Below, piece by piece: positions 34,401-46,062 of a stretch of DNA of 64,000 nt (the first letter of the stretch is position 1; every line of letters starts with the position of its first letter). The stretch is from Neurospora tetraspora (lineage: Eukaryota > Ascomycota > Sordariomycetes > Sordariales > Sordariaceae), in assembly GCF_033439725.1 (NCBI RefSeq), contig NW_026944387.1:2356001-2420000 (forward strand), given 5' to 3'. Made by a program: the position numbers and the translations under genes. The notes beneath the pieces were generated by a model. It was not told the origin of the DNA. It saw only the letters and a list, made by a program, of their open reading frames with translations, and did not search any database.

Positions 34401-37400
34401 TAGAGTTGTATATATTGGAGCCGTGGAACATGATTCCTGTGTGTATGATGAACGCATGATGTAGCAGCAGCGATCTGGAGAGCAGTGATAGATAATCTGT
34501 GCGATCTTTTTATATATGTATAAAATCTCAACAAAGACGCCAGGTGAAAGTACCTAAGAAGAGGCCGAGGCGGGCCGACTGAAAAGGAAGTAAAGTCGGG
34601 AATATCTGATCGGAAGTCGTTAATACGGGATGGAAGCCGAGACGGGACGGGAAGAAGAGCTTACGCATATTTACCGCGGCGGTTATCTTCTTTTTCCTTT
34701 TCTTACCACATTGTATCAGATCAGTCACAACACATCTTTGTCAGTCAGGTACCTTGACTCGCTTGGCTATACATAGGTAGTTGCTGACCTGAATCTGCTG
34801 AAGGAATGTACATGCTAATTGTAGCCGTTAGAACTTTGTACGACTTATGGACGGCATATGATCAAACTGATTGAATGTTTGGTACTCTGGTTGCCCGACT
34901 GCCCATTGTGATACAAAAGGCAAGTTCTAAGTTTCAATGTTTCTATGTCGAGCTTGGTAACCTCGGCGTCCCTGGCACGCCTGATTATTGGGAATGAAGA
35001 ATAAAGCATGTGGTATAAAAAGCCCTTTCTTGTGGTGCAGTGGCAGAAATTAGACCAGCCTACTCGGGCCGGAGTTTTTGTTCTAGAAGTTGTATATCTG
35101 AGGCTCATATAGATCTGACAAGCCAAGAACATGTGTCAATGTCATGCTAGGGATGAATGTTTGGCCGAGCAGCAATCCAGGTCATGTCAGGTACCAAATC
35201 GGTCCCGTCATGATCCATGATTAGGTAGACGCGTTACCCCTGGGGAAATGGCGTTATATCTGAGCTTGATGATTCAGCGTCAATAAGACATGAAAATGCG
35301 CGCAAATGAGATGACCTCAAAGAGGTTGGAGAAAGCCGGATTTGCGAGAACCTGTAAATTCATATGTCATCTTCGAGGTCATCGTGATGAGGGAATCTGG
35401 GAGATCATCTCCCCCAGTACGTAGCAAGTATCAATCCTTGTCCCCATCCCACGTCCAAGATTTGATTTTGGACAGGGAAGCGACTCATGCAAGAACAAAA
35501 ACCCTCTCGTCATTCATTTTCTTTTTTCTGTGTCTGAAAACCCCATGGGTAATATCAATTGGAATGGCAAGATTGAATGAAAAGTGGTCCAAACTCGATT
35601 ACCGGAATGGAGTCACGGTAAGATTTTCGCCATTTCGCTATGGGATGTGACTTGTGTACTTGTGGGAAGTTTGTATGTTTGAAATCGGCGACGATCGACG
35701 ACTTGCCCCCTGGGGAGTTGGGTTGGGGGGCCTTGTTGGTTGGGGTTTGGCTTGGTGGTTTGGGGTGGTCAGAATTGGGCAGCGAGAAAATCAAACAAAT
35801 CTGTTCTAACATCAAGATCTTCACATGGTTTTTACGAAAAGTTCTGGACTAAAGATATCGAGTTGTGTGTGAAGACAAGACAATGGACGACAAGACGGAC
35901 GGTTGCCGAACTCACTTTTGGTTCCTGAATCCTGATCCAACTGATCCTGACACCCGGGCCGGACAGCCGTTCGTTCGCTGCTGCCGCCATGCCCGTGCAG
36001 GCCGTGCCGCGGCTGGGGCCCCACTCAATAAGCTTCTGGTCGGGACCTGGGAACTCTTGCGTTGTTCTCCTTTTTCTTGTCTCTTTCCATTTGAATTCCA
36101 TTCTTTTTCTTCTTGCCGGCTTCTCCTTGTGAAAGACCCCACAGCAGATCGAAAGCTGGCTGCCCTGCGCCGCTTTCTCGGAATTGTTTTATTCCAATGT
36201 CTTTGGCGTATTCGTTCCGAATTGAAGAAGACCTGAGTATCTCAATGGGCCATTCAATCTGTTGAAGAGACTTGGAGGCCGAGTGAGATGCAGCGAGTTC
36301 AACGCAGCCGCAAAGAGGGCAACAAGCTCAAATGCAACATCAAGTCTGCTGTCAGGAACAAGTTGCAGGCGGTGTGTTGTTCCTTCTGTGAACGAAGATT
36401 TGCAGGCTGTCCGTCCGCACTGCATGATGGATGCAGAGACCCTCTCCCGTGATCAAGCGTGAATTCGATGTTGATGTTGAGCAACCCCAACCAGCAACTC
36501 CTTGTGGCTGATCGTCCGGTCCTCGACCTTCTTTTTTTTCTCTCAACACAACAGAACACTTCCTTCCGTCCTTCAGCCCAAGCCCAGTCGGGAAGGAGCT
36601 GTCACAGGCGATCACCTTTTGGCCTGGCCTCTCGGAACCAGCCGCGATGGCACTGTTCAACTGTTGGCTAGCATAGCAGCCCCCACCCACTGCTGAGCCG
36701 AGAGCTCAGAGCTTCAGAGCACAAAGGCGCGATATCCGAACTCATTCTTTTGTCAAACGTCTTCACCTCACATATCTATCAGGCGGGCTATCGATACAAG
36801 ACCGACTCTCGGCCCGGCCCTTGCGGTGATAAAAAGGAGAGCTCCGCATCTTCACAGTCCATACTACCTATCGACCGTTATGTGCCAGGCACACGTTTTT
36901 CATCGAATGGGGACGCACGGCCTGCAGTGGTTCCGTCGCTCGCATGCCAAGACCGCAAAGGAGCAGTCGGCAAAATGCTCATGTTCCTTCGGCCTTCACC
37001 GCCGAGGGCCGGACATCGTGTGGTGTCGTCGTCGTCGTCGTCGTCTTCGTCGTCCTTTCGTTCGCCGTTTCTGCCCGTCCCCGGTGTTGTTGCAACATGT
37101 TTGACCGCGCCAACCGCGCCTCCCCCTACGCCATTGTTGAAGTTCAATAGACGCCTCTAATCAATTGGCAATGGGCAATCCCGAGTACCTATTCAAAGGG
37201 AGAAAGGGAAATACCACCACCCTCCACAGATCGGACCAACCGAGCACACCCATCCACACACATTGGTCGGCCATTCTGGACCGGCGGCGCTTGAGGATGG
37301 ATTGCATGGACAGCTGCCGTTCCAGGGTTGCATTGGCCTGCAGGCTTGCCCGGATATGGGGTCCGCTATGGGGTACATCAGTAGCCTGCTGCAAAGGTGT

Positions 37401-37845
37401 TGGTGAATCGCGATAGCCTTCATTCGACCTTCATTTTTGGGTGACCGAGCAACTGACAGTCCCGAGACCATTGCAGCATGAATAACCTCATTTATTGCCC
37501 ATTTGTTCCTCAAATTGGCGAAATTCAGCGTATGACCAAAAGTAACACAAACCAGTTTAGCATCTGATTGTTTGGTTGCATTGTCTCGGCCATGCATGTG
37601 TCTTGGAAACGGCGCAGCCTCGAGGAGAAAAACCAACAGGTTAACATCAAAGCACGGACCAGAAAGGGGTCTCTGCATAGGCCGTCCTCCTCCATGCCCC
37701 CCTGGCGACAGAAAATATTGGAGCTAGGGCAATGCGAGCCAATCGTATTTCCAGAAATGAATGGGGCCCCTTGGGCCAGTGCCCCTTGGCGTGGGCTGCT
37801 TGCTGATTTGGTTTGCTGTGGCCGCGACAACTCTTTTTCTCGAGC

Positions 37846-38354
37846 GGATAAAGTAACTGTATGCCCTGATAAAGTGACGGACCTCTAACCCAAAGGAGAC
37901 TGACCCACCCAAGTTTTTGGAGGGTGCAGTAGTTTAGAGAAGCCTTGGCTATATTATCGCCGTCGCTATCACCTTCACCTTCACGGTCCTATCATCACTG
38001 GAGGTCTTGGTGTTCTTGCTTGCTCAAGCTTCTTTGGCGTCGCCTGGCATGTCCTTGGTTTTCGCCGTTATGGACTGGCGATTTGTTGACGGTGCCTTGT
38101 TGATTGCTGCGTCCGCCGGTGCTTCGCGCCTGCCACTCTGAATCTGAACTAAGATCCTAGCGAAACTGATGAGGGGATAAAGAAGAGGAGGAAGGAATAT
38201 CCTACGGCTCTCCGCTTTAGATCTCTACCCAAATACTTCATTACGCTGCTCACTTTTGACTTTGGTCGTCGTCGATGTTGTAGGGACATGCCTGACGCAC
38301 TTCTCCTTTGGGTTAGAGATCCGTCACTTTAGCGGGCACACAGTCACTTTATCC
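37846..38354. mobile_element. Inverted-repeat element, 509 bp
   Basis: The left arm (37846..37899) and right arm (38302..38354) are reverse complements with about seven differences. Each reads inward from GGATAAAGTRACTGTRTGCC to CTCTAACCCAAAGGAGA. The TAAAGTRAC motif occurs twice within each arm. No target duplication is clear. It looks like a short non-autonomous DNA transposon. Confidence 0.6.
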
Positions 38355-39794
38355 GCCTCGCTTTTTCTGGTCCGTCAGAAAGTCCTGTCCAATCTCACCG
38401 ACCTGTTCGGCTCCGTCAACCTCCACGGCAACGGCTTCCCCATCTGGGTATGGCAGTGTTGGCGCGCAGTCTGTTGACACCAACTTTTGATAGATTTACA
38501 CAATCAATTCGCGCCTTTTTCTTGTAGTGAATTGTGTGTGTCTTTTTTTTTTTTTTTTTTTTTTTAGTGAAAGGCTGGCGTGAACAAGGTGCCCACTTGT
38601 TGGTTGTCCACGCACGCTGACTGGACTGGGACCTGGATCAGGATGGCCGCAACGGTGCTCCCGCCGTCGCTCCCACTCCCGCCCTTCCACTTTGCTTCTC
38701 CTCAGGGCACCACTTGTGATTCTCACAGTCACAGTCAGCACACCAGCCAGTCCAGTCTCTTCCCGCAGCGCAGTCTCTCGTCGCAGTGCAGGTGGACGGT
38801 GCAGCATTTTGCAGCAGTGGTCAGAAAGCTCGTCGTTCGTTGGCCGGGGCTTGGGGTTGGTGGTGTGCACCTGATCGGGCACCTCAATCAATCAGCGATC
38901 CGCCCGCGCTCCCTGGCCAGAGAAGAGTGGACGAAGAGTCAAAAGGCCTGAAGGTCAAGCCATTCCGCTTCCAGGATTCTCCACTTGCCCTGGACGTACT
39001 GGACCACCGCCCGCCTTCCGTCTGCGCTAGCAGGTGCAGTGCTCCGTTCCCGACTCCCCCCTCTGGCCGCCCTCTCTTCGCTCTCTTTCGCTGCCGTCCT
39101 GCCTCCTTTCGAGTCCCGTTCCATATTCTCTCCTTCTCACCACCTTCGGCAGCCCGCCACCCCCAAAACCCGATCCATCGTCATTTATCCGCGTCCGTCT
39201 GCTGCCCCCTTTCACCACTTCTGCCCCGACAGCAGACGCTGCAGACGACAAACGTCTTTCTTTTTTCTTCCTTTTCCTTTTGGGGGTCTGTCATTGAGAG
39301 AACGCGGCTCGCATCCAAGTTGTCCACCACGGAGTAGACGGATCCTTCGTCCCCCATCCCATCAATCCCAGCCTTCTCTCCAGCGCGCGACCCTCTGAGC
39401 CTCCTTCAATCCGTTCGCATACCACTCCTCCTCGCTTGCGCAAAGAAGCAACAGACGACTGGGGAAGCCTCTCGTAATCACCACGGCACTCCACCCTAGG
39501 AATCGGCCCAATTTCAGCAACCCATCTGTGCCCCCGTATCCCGGTCTTCCAGTACCTATACTTGGTCAATCTCAAAGAACCTGAATTGCAGAATTCCAAA
39601 GCAATTCAGTCACTGTCACCGTCGTCGTCGTTCGTCGTGTCGCATCTTCGAATAGGACCTCCTGTCCGTTTCCCGACTTTCGTCGCTGCATTCCGAACAG
39701 AAGCCCTTCCCTTCCGGCATCCGCCAACCCAGCCCCGTCCATTCACCGACTACGACCGAGAAAGAGGACCCAGCGTGTTTACCGAGAATCCAGG

Positions 39795-40215
39795 GTGAGT
39801 GTTGGCTCGTTCGTCGCTTGTCCCTCTTGCTGTGGGCGTGGCCGTGGAGTGGCCCGCTTCTGAATGATCTCTTTCCGTCATGGCCTGGTCGGCTGGTCCC
39901 CAGGCACAACCAGGCCTCCTTCCCTGCATCCCTATTGCACACAGACAGCCTTGCCTTGCCACACCCGTGGGAACCATCGTCTGCCAATTCAGGTTCCCAC
40001 ACACCACTGCACTTTTTCCTCCTTTTCCACCTCCTTCCTGTCAATCCCTCCTACCCAGTTACGCAATACACACATGGGCCCCTAGGTCTCCTGTCTGGGG
40101 ACGTTATCCGTCATCGTTGTTATCGGCACCACGCACACACGCATCGCAGCCTGTTCCTGTCATCGATACAATCATTATCCTCAACAATTACTGACCGCCG
40201 ATTTCAATTGCCCAG
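39795..40215 (+). other. Possible 5' UTR intron of casein kinase 1
   Basis: CAGG|GTGAGT at 39795 is a strong donor and TTGCCCAG| ending at 40215 is a good acceptor. The 421-bp interval lies in CT-rich leader-like sequence 112 bp upstream of the ATG. It is an inference from splice signals only. Confidence 0.35.
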
Positions 40216-40327
40216 ACGTGCGACGACATCCTGATTGACGACCATCACCCTTAATCACGACTCCGTCGACCCTTAACCTTTACTAAAAACACACGATAAT
40301 CAATTTGAGCGACGACAATCCGACACA

Positions 40328-41863
40328 ATGGCTTCGTCGACGTCTTCCAACGTCGTCGGTGTACACTACCGAGTGGGAAAGAAAATCGGAGAGGGTTCAT
40401 TCGGTGTCATTTTCGAGGGTACCAACCTCCTCAATAACCAGCAGGTTGCCATCAAATTCGTACGTCCTCCTCTCGGACATCGGCTCGTCGCGCCGTCTCC
40501 ATCCGCGACGTAGGATGAACTGGATTGACAATTGTTATGATTACAGGAGCCGCGCAAGAGTGATGCTCCCCAGCTTCGCGATGAGTACAGGACATACAAG
40601 ATCCTTGTGGGATGCCGTTAGTACAGGCCTTTATCGAGTTGTCATGGTACCTTGCTAACATTGTATCTACAGCTGGGATTCCTAATGTCTACTACTTCGG
40701 CCAAGAAGGTCTTCACAACATCTTGGTTATCGATCTCCTCGGTCCCTCCCTAGAAGATCTCTTCGACCACTGCAATCGCCGGTTCAGTCTCAAGACGGTC
40801 GTTATGGTCGCCAAGCAAATGGTATGTTGGCCGGTCATCTTCCCTGCGTCTCCTGAAACGAGGTAATCTAACCTTTACGTAGTTGTCCCGTGTCCAAACC
40901 ATCCACGAGAAGAACCTGATCTATCGCGATATCAAGCCCGACAACTTCTTGATCGGAAGGCAAGGAACCAAGACCGCCAATGTCATCCACGTAGTTGATT
41001 TCGGTATGGCCAAGCAGTACCGTGACCCCAAGACCAAGCAGCACATTCCCTACCGCGAGAGGAAATCGCTTTCGGGAACTGCCCGTTACATGTCCATCAA
41101 CACCCATCTTGGCCGCGAGCAATCCCGACGAGATGATCTCGAGGCCTTGGGCCACGTTTTCATGTACTTCCTCCGCGGTGGCTTGCCGTGGCAAGGCCTC
41201 AAGGCTGCTACTAACAAGCAAAAGTATGAGAAGATTGGCGAGAAGAAGCAGACCACTGCCATCAAAGATCTCTGCGAAGGATTCCCCGAACAGTTTGCCC
41301 AATACCTCACATACGTCCGCAACCTTGGCTTCGAGGACCAACCCGACTACGACTACCTCCGCGAACTTTTCTCTCAGGCGCTCAAGGATGCCGGTGGCGT
41401 CGAGGACGGCGAGTATGACTGGATGAAGGTTAACAAGTCCGACAAGAAGGGGGACTGGGACCGGCCTGGGGCTTTGCACAACCCAAACGCGAGACCTGGG
41501 CCCTCAGCTATGGAGATCCACAATTCGAGGGGGCCCACGACCCATCACGCAAGCGACCCCCGAGCTCAATTGACGGCCGCTCGTTTAAACGCCCCGCAGC
41601 CCTCGCCTCCAGCTCAGCCGGGGCAGCGGGCGAAAGAGCAACCAAACGTCAACGTGCAGAATAACCGGGCCTACAAGTCCCAACCCACGCCCACCCAGTC
41701 GGCGGGAGCTGGGGCGCAACCATACAACATGCAGCAGCCTCCGCAACGAACTGCGACAATGACCCACACTGCCACACAGAACACGAACCCACCACCTTCT
41801 AACCAGCAACAGCAACAGCAAGGCGGCATCAAGGGCATCTGGAAGGCCCTGTGCTGCAGCTGA
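40328..41863 (+). CDS. ck-1b: Casein kinase 1, membrane-type (Yck-like)
   Basis: Four exons (40328..40459, 40547..40616, 40673..40821 and 40883..41863; introns 87, 56 and 61 bp) give 443 residues. The Gly-rich loop is [15 protein letters not shown] with Lys43 in VAIKF. The catalytic loop is [13 protein letters not shown] (Asp133) and the metal motif VVDFGMAKQ (Asp156). [22 protein letters not shown] is the CK1 signature in place of APE. A Pro/Gln-rich tail ends in KALCCS. In yeast Yck1/2 a C-terminal Cys pair is palmitoylated, which puts the kinase at the plasma membrane, where it acts in endocytosis, sugar sensing and bud growth. The Cys pair here is followed by one Ser. I take it as the Neurospora CK-1B type, distinct from the clock kinase CK-1A. 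The symbol is from memory of the Neurospora name. Confidence 0.92.
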
Positions 41864-44194
41864 AAAGGCTGGTGCTGATTTTGTGTCCGTTTGCTTTAAT
41901 AATATCCTTGAGTGAGCAACAACCAAAGACGGTGGCAGCTGTGTTGATGATCCCCACCGCTAACAGTGCGGCTAGCTTTTAAAAGGAGAGAATGTGGGGA
42001 GCAAGTCTTCGTCCCATCTATATAGAGGGTTTCCCGAAGAGGGGACGAGTCCTGTTGTATGAATTTGCCGAAACATGGGGTTCTCAAATGTTTTTGCATG
42101 GGGACTATAGAGGATACCTTCCTTTGTTTTTCATAGCGGTCTTACTCGGCTACGCGCATCTGGCGTCTTTTACTTGCTTGATCTACCTGGGGCACATCAT
42201 TACGACCATACGATTAGTATTCCGGACTCAGTCTTCTGTCTCTCGCTATCTTCGCTTCCTCTCTCTCGACCTCCCCGGGAACCCTTTCCTCTTTTTACTA
42301 TTTCTTGTTCCCTCCCTTCTTGGCTGGCCTTGGTTTGCGAGAGGATGCTAGGATTTACGACGCCGGGCCGCTATCTATGGAAGGCCGAGCCGAGTCACGT
42401 GGAGGAAAGCTGTCTCGGATGATTCCGTCTCTAATGACAGCTGCCTCTTTCCCGACAAACCCGTGCAAACGGTCAAGCCTCCCTCATCTTGCCGCTGGAA
42501 GACGCGGTTCGGAGTGGGAAGAAAGGGGAAGGAGGGGGAAACATGAGGGAGGAGGGAGGGAAGTGACAGGGAAAGTCGGGAGAGAAAGTTTGAAAAGATC
42601 TAAGGAAAACGAAAAAAGGGGAAAAGAGGAAAGAGTCTTCACTTTTGATTGGAACGGAGCGCCTCGGTGTTTTAGTGTTGCTGTTCGCGGGTGTGTGGTT
42701 CTGAGCTTGTTACTGTCTGTCTATTGTCATTGTCTACCTTGTTTGTTGTTGCGCGCTATTGTTGTCTTGTCAGCATCTTATACATCTCCGAACTACGTAT
42801 AATAATCATTATATCCACTCACTCACTGACCCTTCATTGTATTAATTATCTTATCCTCTTCGGTTGTTCTCACGGTCTGATATGATGGAGGGGAGACGGC
42901 GGAATTTTATTTCATCTTCGAAAATACCTCTCTGGTGCCTTCTAAGCTTTGTTTTATTCTTTCGTTGATTTCAGCTTGCCACATCTGCGGTTATTACTTG
43001 CTATACAAGCTTGGACCGAGGCCGCCCATGCCTCGTCGGGTTTTGCTCCTCGGACCTCCGGACCTGCTGCATATACCGCATTATCTCTCGAAATTGAGGC
43101 TCGGGAATGCAGGGTTAAAGGTGTCTGACAACCACGTACATGCTCTTCGACAACCGCCAAACGCATCTGGCAGACATTCAACCCTGCGTCTTCTACACAA
43201 CACTGAACCTCAATTTTCGAGGATAATGTGGTAACTGCGCCATGGCCTAGCGGAAAGAAAGTGAGGCCTCTCGTGAGGTACAGGAAGGACCACGTATCAC
43301 TGGAATGAGAGGGGTTTATATTCTGAGCCGTTCTTTCTCCTGTCGGTCTCTCCCACTTTCTTTCTTCTTTCTATTCACCACTTGTTCTCGACACTAGCAT
43401 CGGAAACATCAACCATCGTTCCATCGGTAGCTGTCGTGGCAGAAACTCGCTCGTGGAAGTTGTCAATCAGTTGAAGACAAATATCAGGAAACAAATCAGG
43501 TCGTTGTTTCCCGTACGTTAAGCTCCCTGTGGTAGTCGCCCCCATCACTACTCAAGTCCTAAGATATATTTATTCTAGACTGCCCTGCATCCCTCTCGTG
43601 GATTCTTCCTCCGGCAAGCAACCAAGTTTTGACCATTGTAAGTTGCCCTCATATTACCCACTCCAGTTGACCAAGTCAAGCCATCTGACCCTGACCTCTT
43701 GATTCGCCGTCTAAGTTTAGTAAATCGATCACCACCGTCACTCCCAGATCCTTGGTCCAAAACATCTTTGCCAACCACCATCACCGTTACCTCGGGCGTC
43801 AGCACTATCATCCCCGATATCCCCTTCTTCCTCCTTAGCCGGCACTCAACAGCAACCACCACCCATTCCACCGAGTAAGGTAGTCATCGTCGAACACCAC
43901 GTACCATCATCAGCTTGGGGTTTAGCCTCCCGTCTTTCACAGATCCACAATCACGATTCTCCTGTGAGAGTGGAAGACTCATCCGGCGCTGGCCACGAAG
44001 GCGTCCTCTTTGAAGCTTCTTTGGGGTTGTTGCAGATCTCCCTGCTCTACCTGAGGAAGGCTGTGCCCTATTCAGGCCCTACCTGCCCCCTCTGACGGGC
44101 CCCTCTCCGCCCAAACAGTCTCCCGTCCAAAGCCCCTTCCAAAACCCTTCGTCTACTCCAAGCTGCTACGCGAACACCGGGATAATTCGACACG
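41864..44194. other. Intergenic region, casein kinase 3' UTR and long leader
   Basis: 2.3 kb without a gene I can support. Purine-rich sequence (GGGAAA-type, about 42480..42640) follows the kinase end. A short inverted-repeat element (43076..43231) is next. From about 43600 on the sequence is CT/CA-rich, like a leader of the next gene, which suggests a long 5' UTR, possibly with introns. Confidence 0.45.
43076..43231. mobile_element. TA-flanked hairpin element, 156 bp
   Basis: The ends read CCGCATTATCTCTCGAAATT and, from the right, CCACATTATCCTCGAAAATT. A second block inside (GCAGGGTT and AACCCTGC, TGTCTG and CAGACA) is also inverted. TA lies immediately outside both ends. The whole could fold into one long stem. 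It resembles a very short Stowaway-type MITE. Confidence 0.5.
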
Positions 44195-44635
44195 ATGCCG
44201 GTTTTACCACGACAATACCCGTCGACGCCTCCGACGGAGGCGCCAACTGCTCTGGATGATGGATGGTCATGGTTTGGATGGTCAACGTTAGGATGGGCCT
44301 TAATAGGTCTCTACATAGTTCTAGGGATCACCTGGTACACGACGTACGAGGCGGAGCGGATTTGGACCTGGGTTGCGGACGGTCTAAACCCTGACCGTTC
44401 CGGCGACAAATTCGGGCCCAGACAGCGTGGGTTTTTGTTGGCCCTTTTCGTCGTATTATCGAATGTGTTTGTGTTTTGCTGGCCCGTCTGGTATATCCTC
44501 TATGGCGTCGGCAATTGGGCGGCAAGCCTCCGCTGGTACTGCCTACGGTGCGATAAATTTTGTTGTGATGAAAACGGGTACAAGATGCACTGCCAATCGC
44601 CCGAGCACACGACGGCCAAAGAGTTCCAAAAGTAA
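44195..44635 (+). CDS. Two-helix membrane protein with KIN17-type C2H2 zinc finger
   Basis: One exon, 146 residues. The protein has a Pro-rich start, two hydrophobic helices (about 31-48 LGWALIGLYIVLGITWY and 80-104 FLLALFVVLSNVFVFCWPVW) and a C-terminal zinc finger. The finger is CX2CX12HX5H with C116, C119, H132 and H138, in LRWYCLRCDKFCCDENGYKM. This is the spacing and much of the sequence of the finger at the start of KIN17 (WYCQMCQKQCRDENGFKCHC, from memory), a nuclear DNA/RNA-binding protein. Here the finger is attached to a membrane anchor, so it is not KIN17. Function is unknown. The ATG context (CACG before ATG) is acceptable and no upstream ATG is in frame. It could be a conserved fungal membrane protein that binds nucleic acid or protein on the cytosolic side. 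Confidence 0.7.
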   Translation: MPVLPRQYPSTPPTEAPTALDDGWSWFGWSTLGWALIGLYIVLGITWYTTYEAERIWTWVADGLNPDRSGDKFGPRQRGFLLALFVVLSNVFVFCWPVWYILYGVGNWAASLRWYCLRCDKFCCDENGYKMHCQSPEHTTAKEFQK

Positions 44636-44757
44636 CGAATCATGGAAGTCATCAGTTGAAGGTGGCCTCGGATTTTGGGGCTCCTGCAGTGGTGTTTAAG
44701 GAGAAAGGACGAGGACGGGGCCTCAGCCTCCTATCATTTTGAGAGTTTTGTCTTACC

Positions 44758-44785
44758 TTTTTTTTTTTTTTTTTTTTTTTTTTTT
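44758..44785. repeat. Poly-T tract (28 bases)
   Basis: A pure T run in the 3' region of the zinc-finger gene. A second run of 24 bases lies at 45012..45035. Confidence 0.9.
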
Positions 44786-45198
44786 CCCCTTTCTTCGTTG
44801 GGTCTTTTTCTTCTTCTTAGGACAGCGGCGAGGGTTCCTTTTTGCGCCGCCGCCACCGTTGCCGTTTGGATTTTTGATTTGGAATTAGGTTAGGTATACG
44901 GATAGCGAATTCCCCCCCCCCCCCATATCAATATACAGTACACCTCCCACCTGGAAAGTTCATTAGCTGCACATGCACAGGTGCTTGATTTGGGACACAA
45001 AGTTTTCGGGGTTTTTTTTTTTTTTTTTTTTTTTTCAGCCGGTAGTGTGCCTTGTCAGGGATTATAGGGACACTCGGCTTGGAACCAAGGAACTGATCAG
45101 GTGGCTTAGGTTAGGTAAATAAGAAGCGGAAGGGCGACGGTCTTGTGTTCGTTCTTCCGGAAGCTGCTCGACGGGAGGGAGGTCCTCAGAAAGGTATA

Positions 45199-45542
45199 CA
45201 ATTCAACCCTGCCCCTGGTTTGTTTGTTAGTGTGGTACAAAAGAGCCAAAGCTTTACTGGATATTGTATAGGCAAGCGTTCGGCTTTCTATCGGGTAAAC
45301 GCCGTGAAACTGATATCTTCTAATCTTAAAGGCCTTGAAGGAGACGGAGGAGAGAGGCATAATAGGATACCCATAAGAGGCTTCTATGGCGTCCTAAGCC
45401 CTTGCTATTGTCTTATGTCGTTTTAAACGGAGGACAGTTCCTCTCTTTAATGGCCAATGAGAGCTCCTAAACTCTCCTGCCTGTTCAACCCATCTATGAT
45501 CGAAGAACCAAACTATGCAACAAACAAACTAGTATTGAATTG
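45199..45542. mobile_element. TA-flanked MITE, copy 2 of a two-copy family
   Basis: The element reads CAATTCAACC at the left and TTGAATTG at the right, inside TA dinucleotides. Its next bases contain the same GGTTTGTTTGTTAG inverted repeat as copy 1. It matches 33568..33869 in the opposite orientation: TGGTACAAAA, CAAGCGTTCGGC, GAGGCTTCTATGGCG and CTGTTCAACCCAT-like blocks all have counterparts. It is about 40 bp longer than copy 1 and has many point differences, so the insertions are old or were altered by point mutation. Confidence 0.7.
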
Positions 45543-45984
45543 TACACAGTAAGAAGGATGGACGGACTTCAGGAAGAGTAGAGGTAGATAGAGAGATAGC
45601 GTAGGTTACTTAGGTTCAGACCTTAGACAATACAATGCAGCTTGTTCCTTCCTCCCTAATTCTTTGCAGCCAGCCACTTGATTCTGCTCTGCTCCCTTCT
45701 GACAATGACGACCGACCGTCTTACTCGTTTTTTTTTTTTTTAATGGCCCTCTCTTTCTTTCTTTCTTCCTGATGCCTTCGGGCTGACAGAGGGAAGCATC
45801 TTTAAACCTTCCTGGTGATCTTCTGTTCTGATTCTGAGTTTTGAGTCTCTCTCTACCTTACTCTCTATCTACATGCCCCCGTTCCACAAGACTTTCCTTT
45901 CAGCAGCATGGCTCTGAATCCTGATTTGTTGCTCCCTTCTACAAGTTTTTGTTGAAGTTAGTAGTGGGTCGGTTTTGATTTGGT

Positions 45985-46062
45985 TGTGTTGTGTTGTTTT
46001 GTGTTGTGTTGTTTTGTGTTGTGTTGTTTTGTGTTGTGTTGTTTTGTGTTGTGTTGTTTTGT
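45985..46062. repeat. 15-bp T/G minisatellite
   Basis: The unit TTTTGTGTTGTGTTG is repeated about five times, nearly perfectly. No purpose is visible. Confidence 0.85.

Larger units (their letters stand above)
32576..40327. other. 7.75-kb gene-free stretch between Nup133 and casein kinase 1
   Basis: No frame here has a domain or codon pattern I can support. Contents in order: the Nup133 3' UTR; a TA run near 33366..33384; a MITE-like element (33568..33869); a tandem duplication (33970..34400) with a 22-base T tract (34355..34376). After these come a GTC run (about 37026..37055), an inverted-repeat element (37846..38354), a 23-base T tract (38543..38565), and a CT-rich stretch from about 38690 on. 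The last 1.5 kb may be the casein kinase leader, with a possible 5' UTR intron. Confidence 0.5.

Noticed and set aside
32576-40327. LTR retroelement remnants in the long gap
   Set aside because: No reverse transcriptase, integrase or terminal direct repeats are visible. Only short inverted-repeat elements and simple repeats occur.
43235-43300. TGGCCTAGCGG as a tRNA A box
   Set aside because: There is no B box at the right distance and no cloverleaf.
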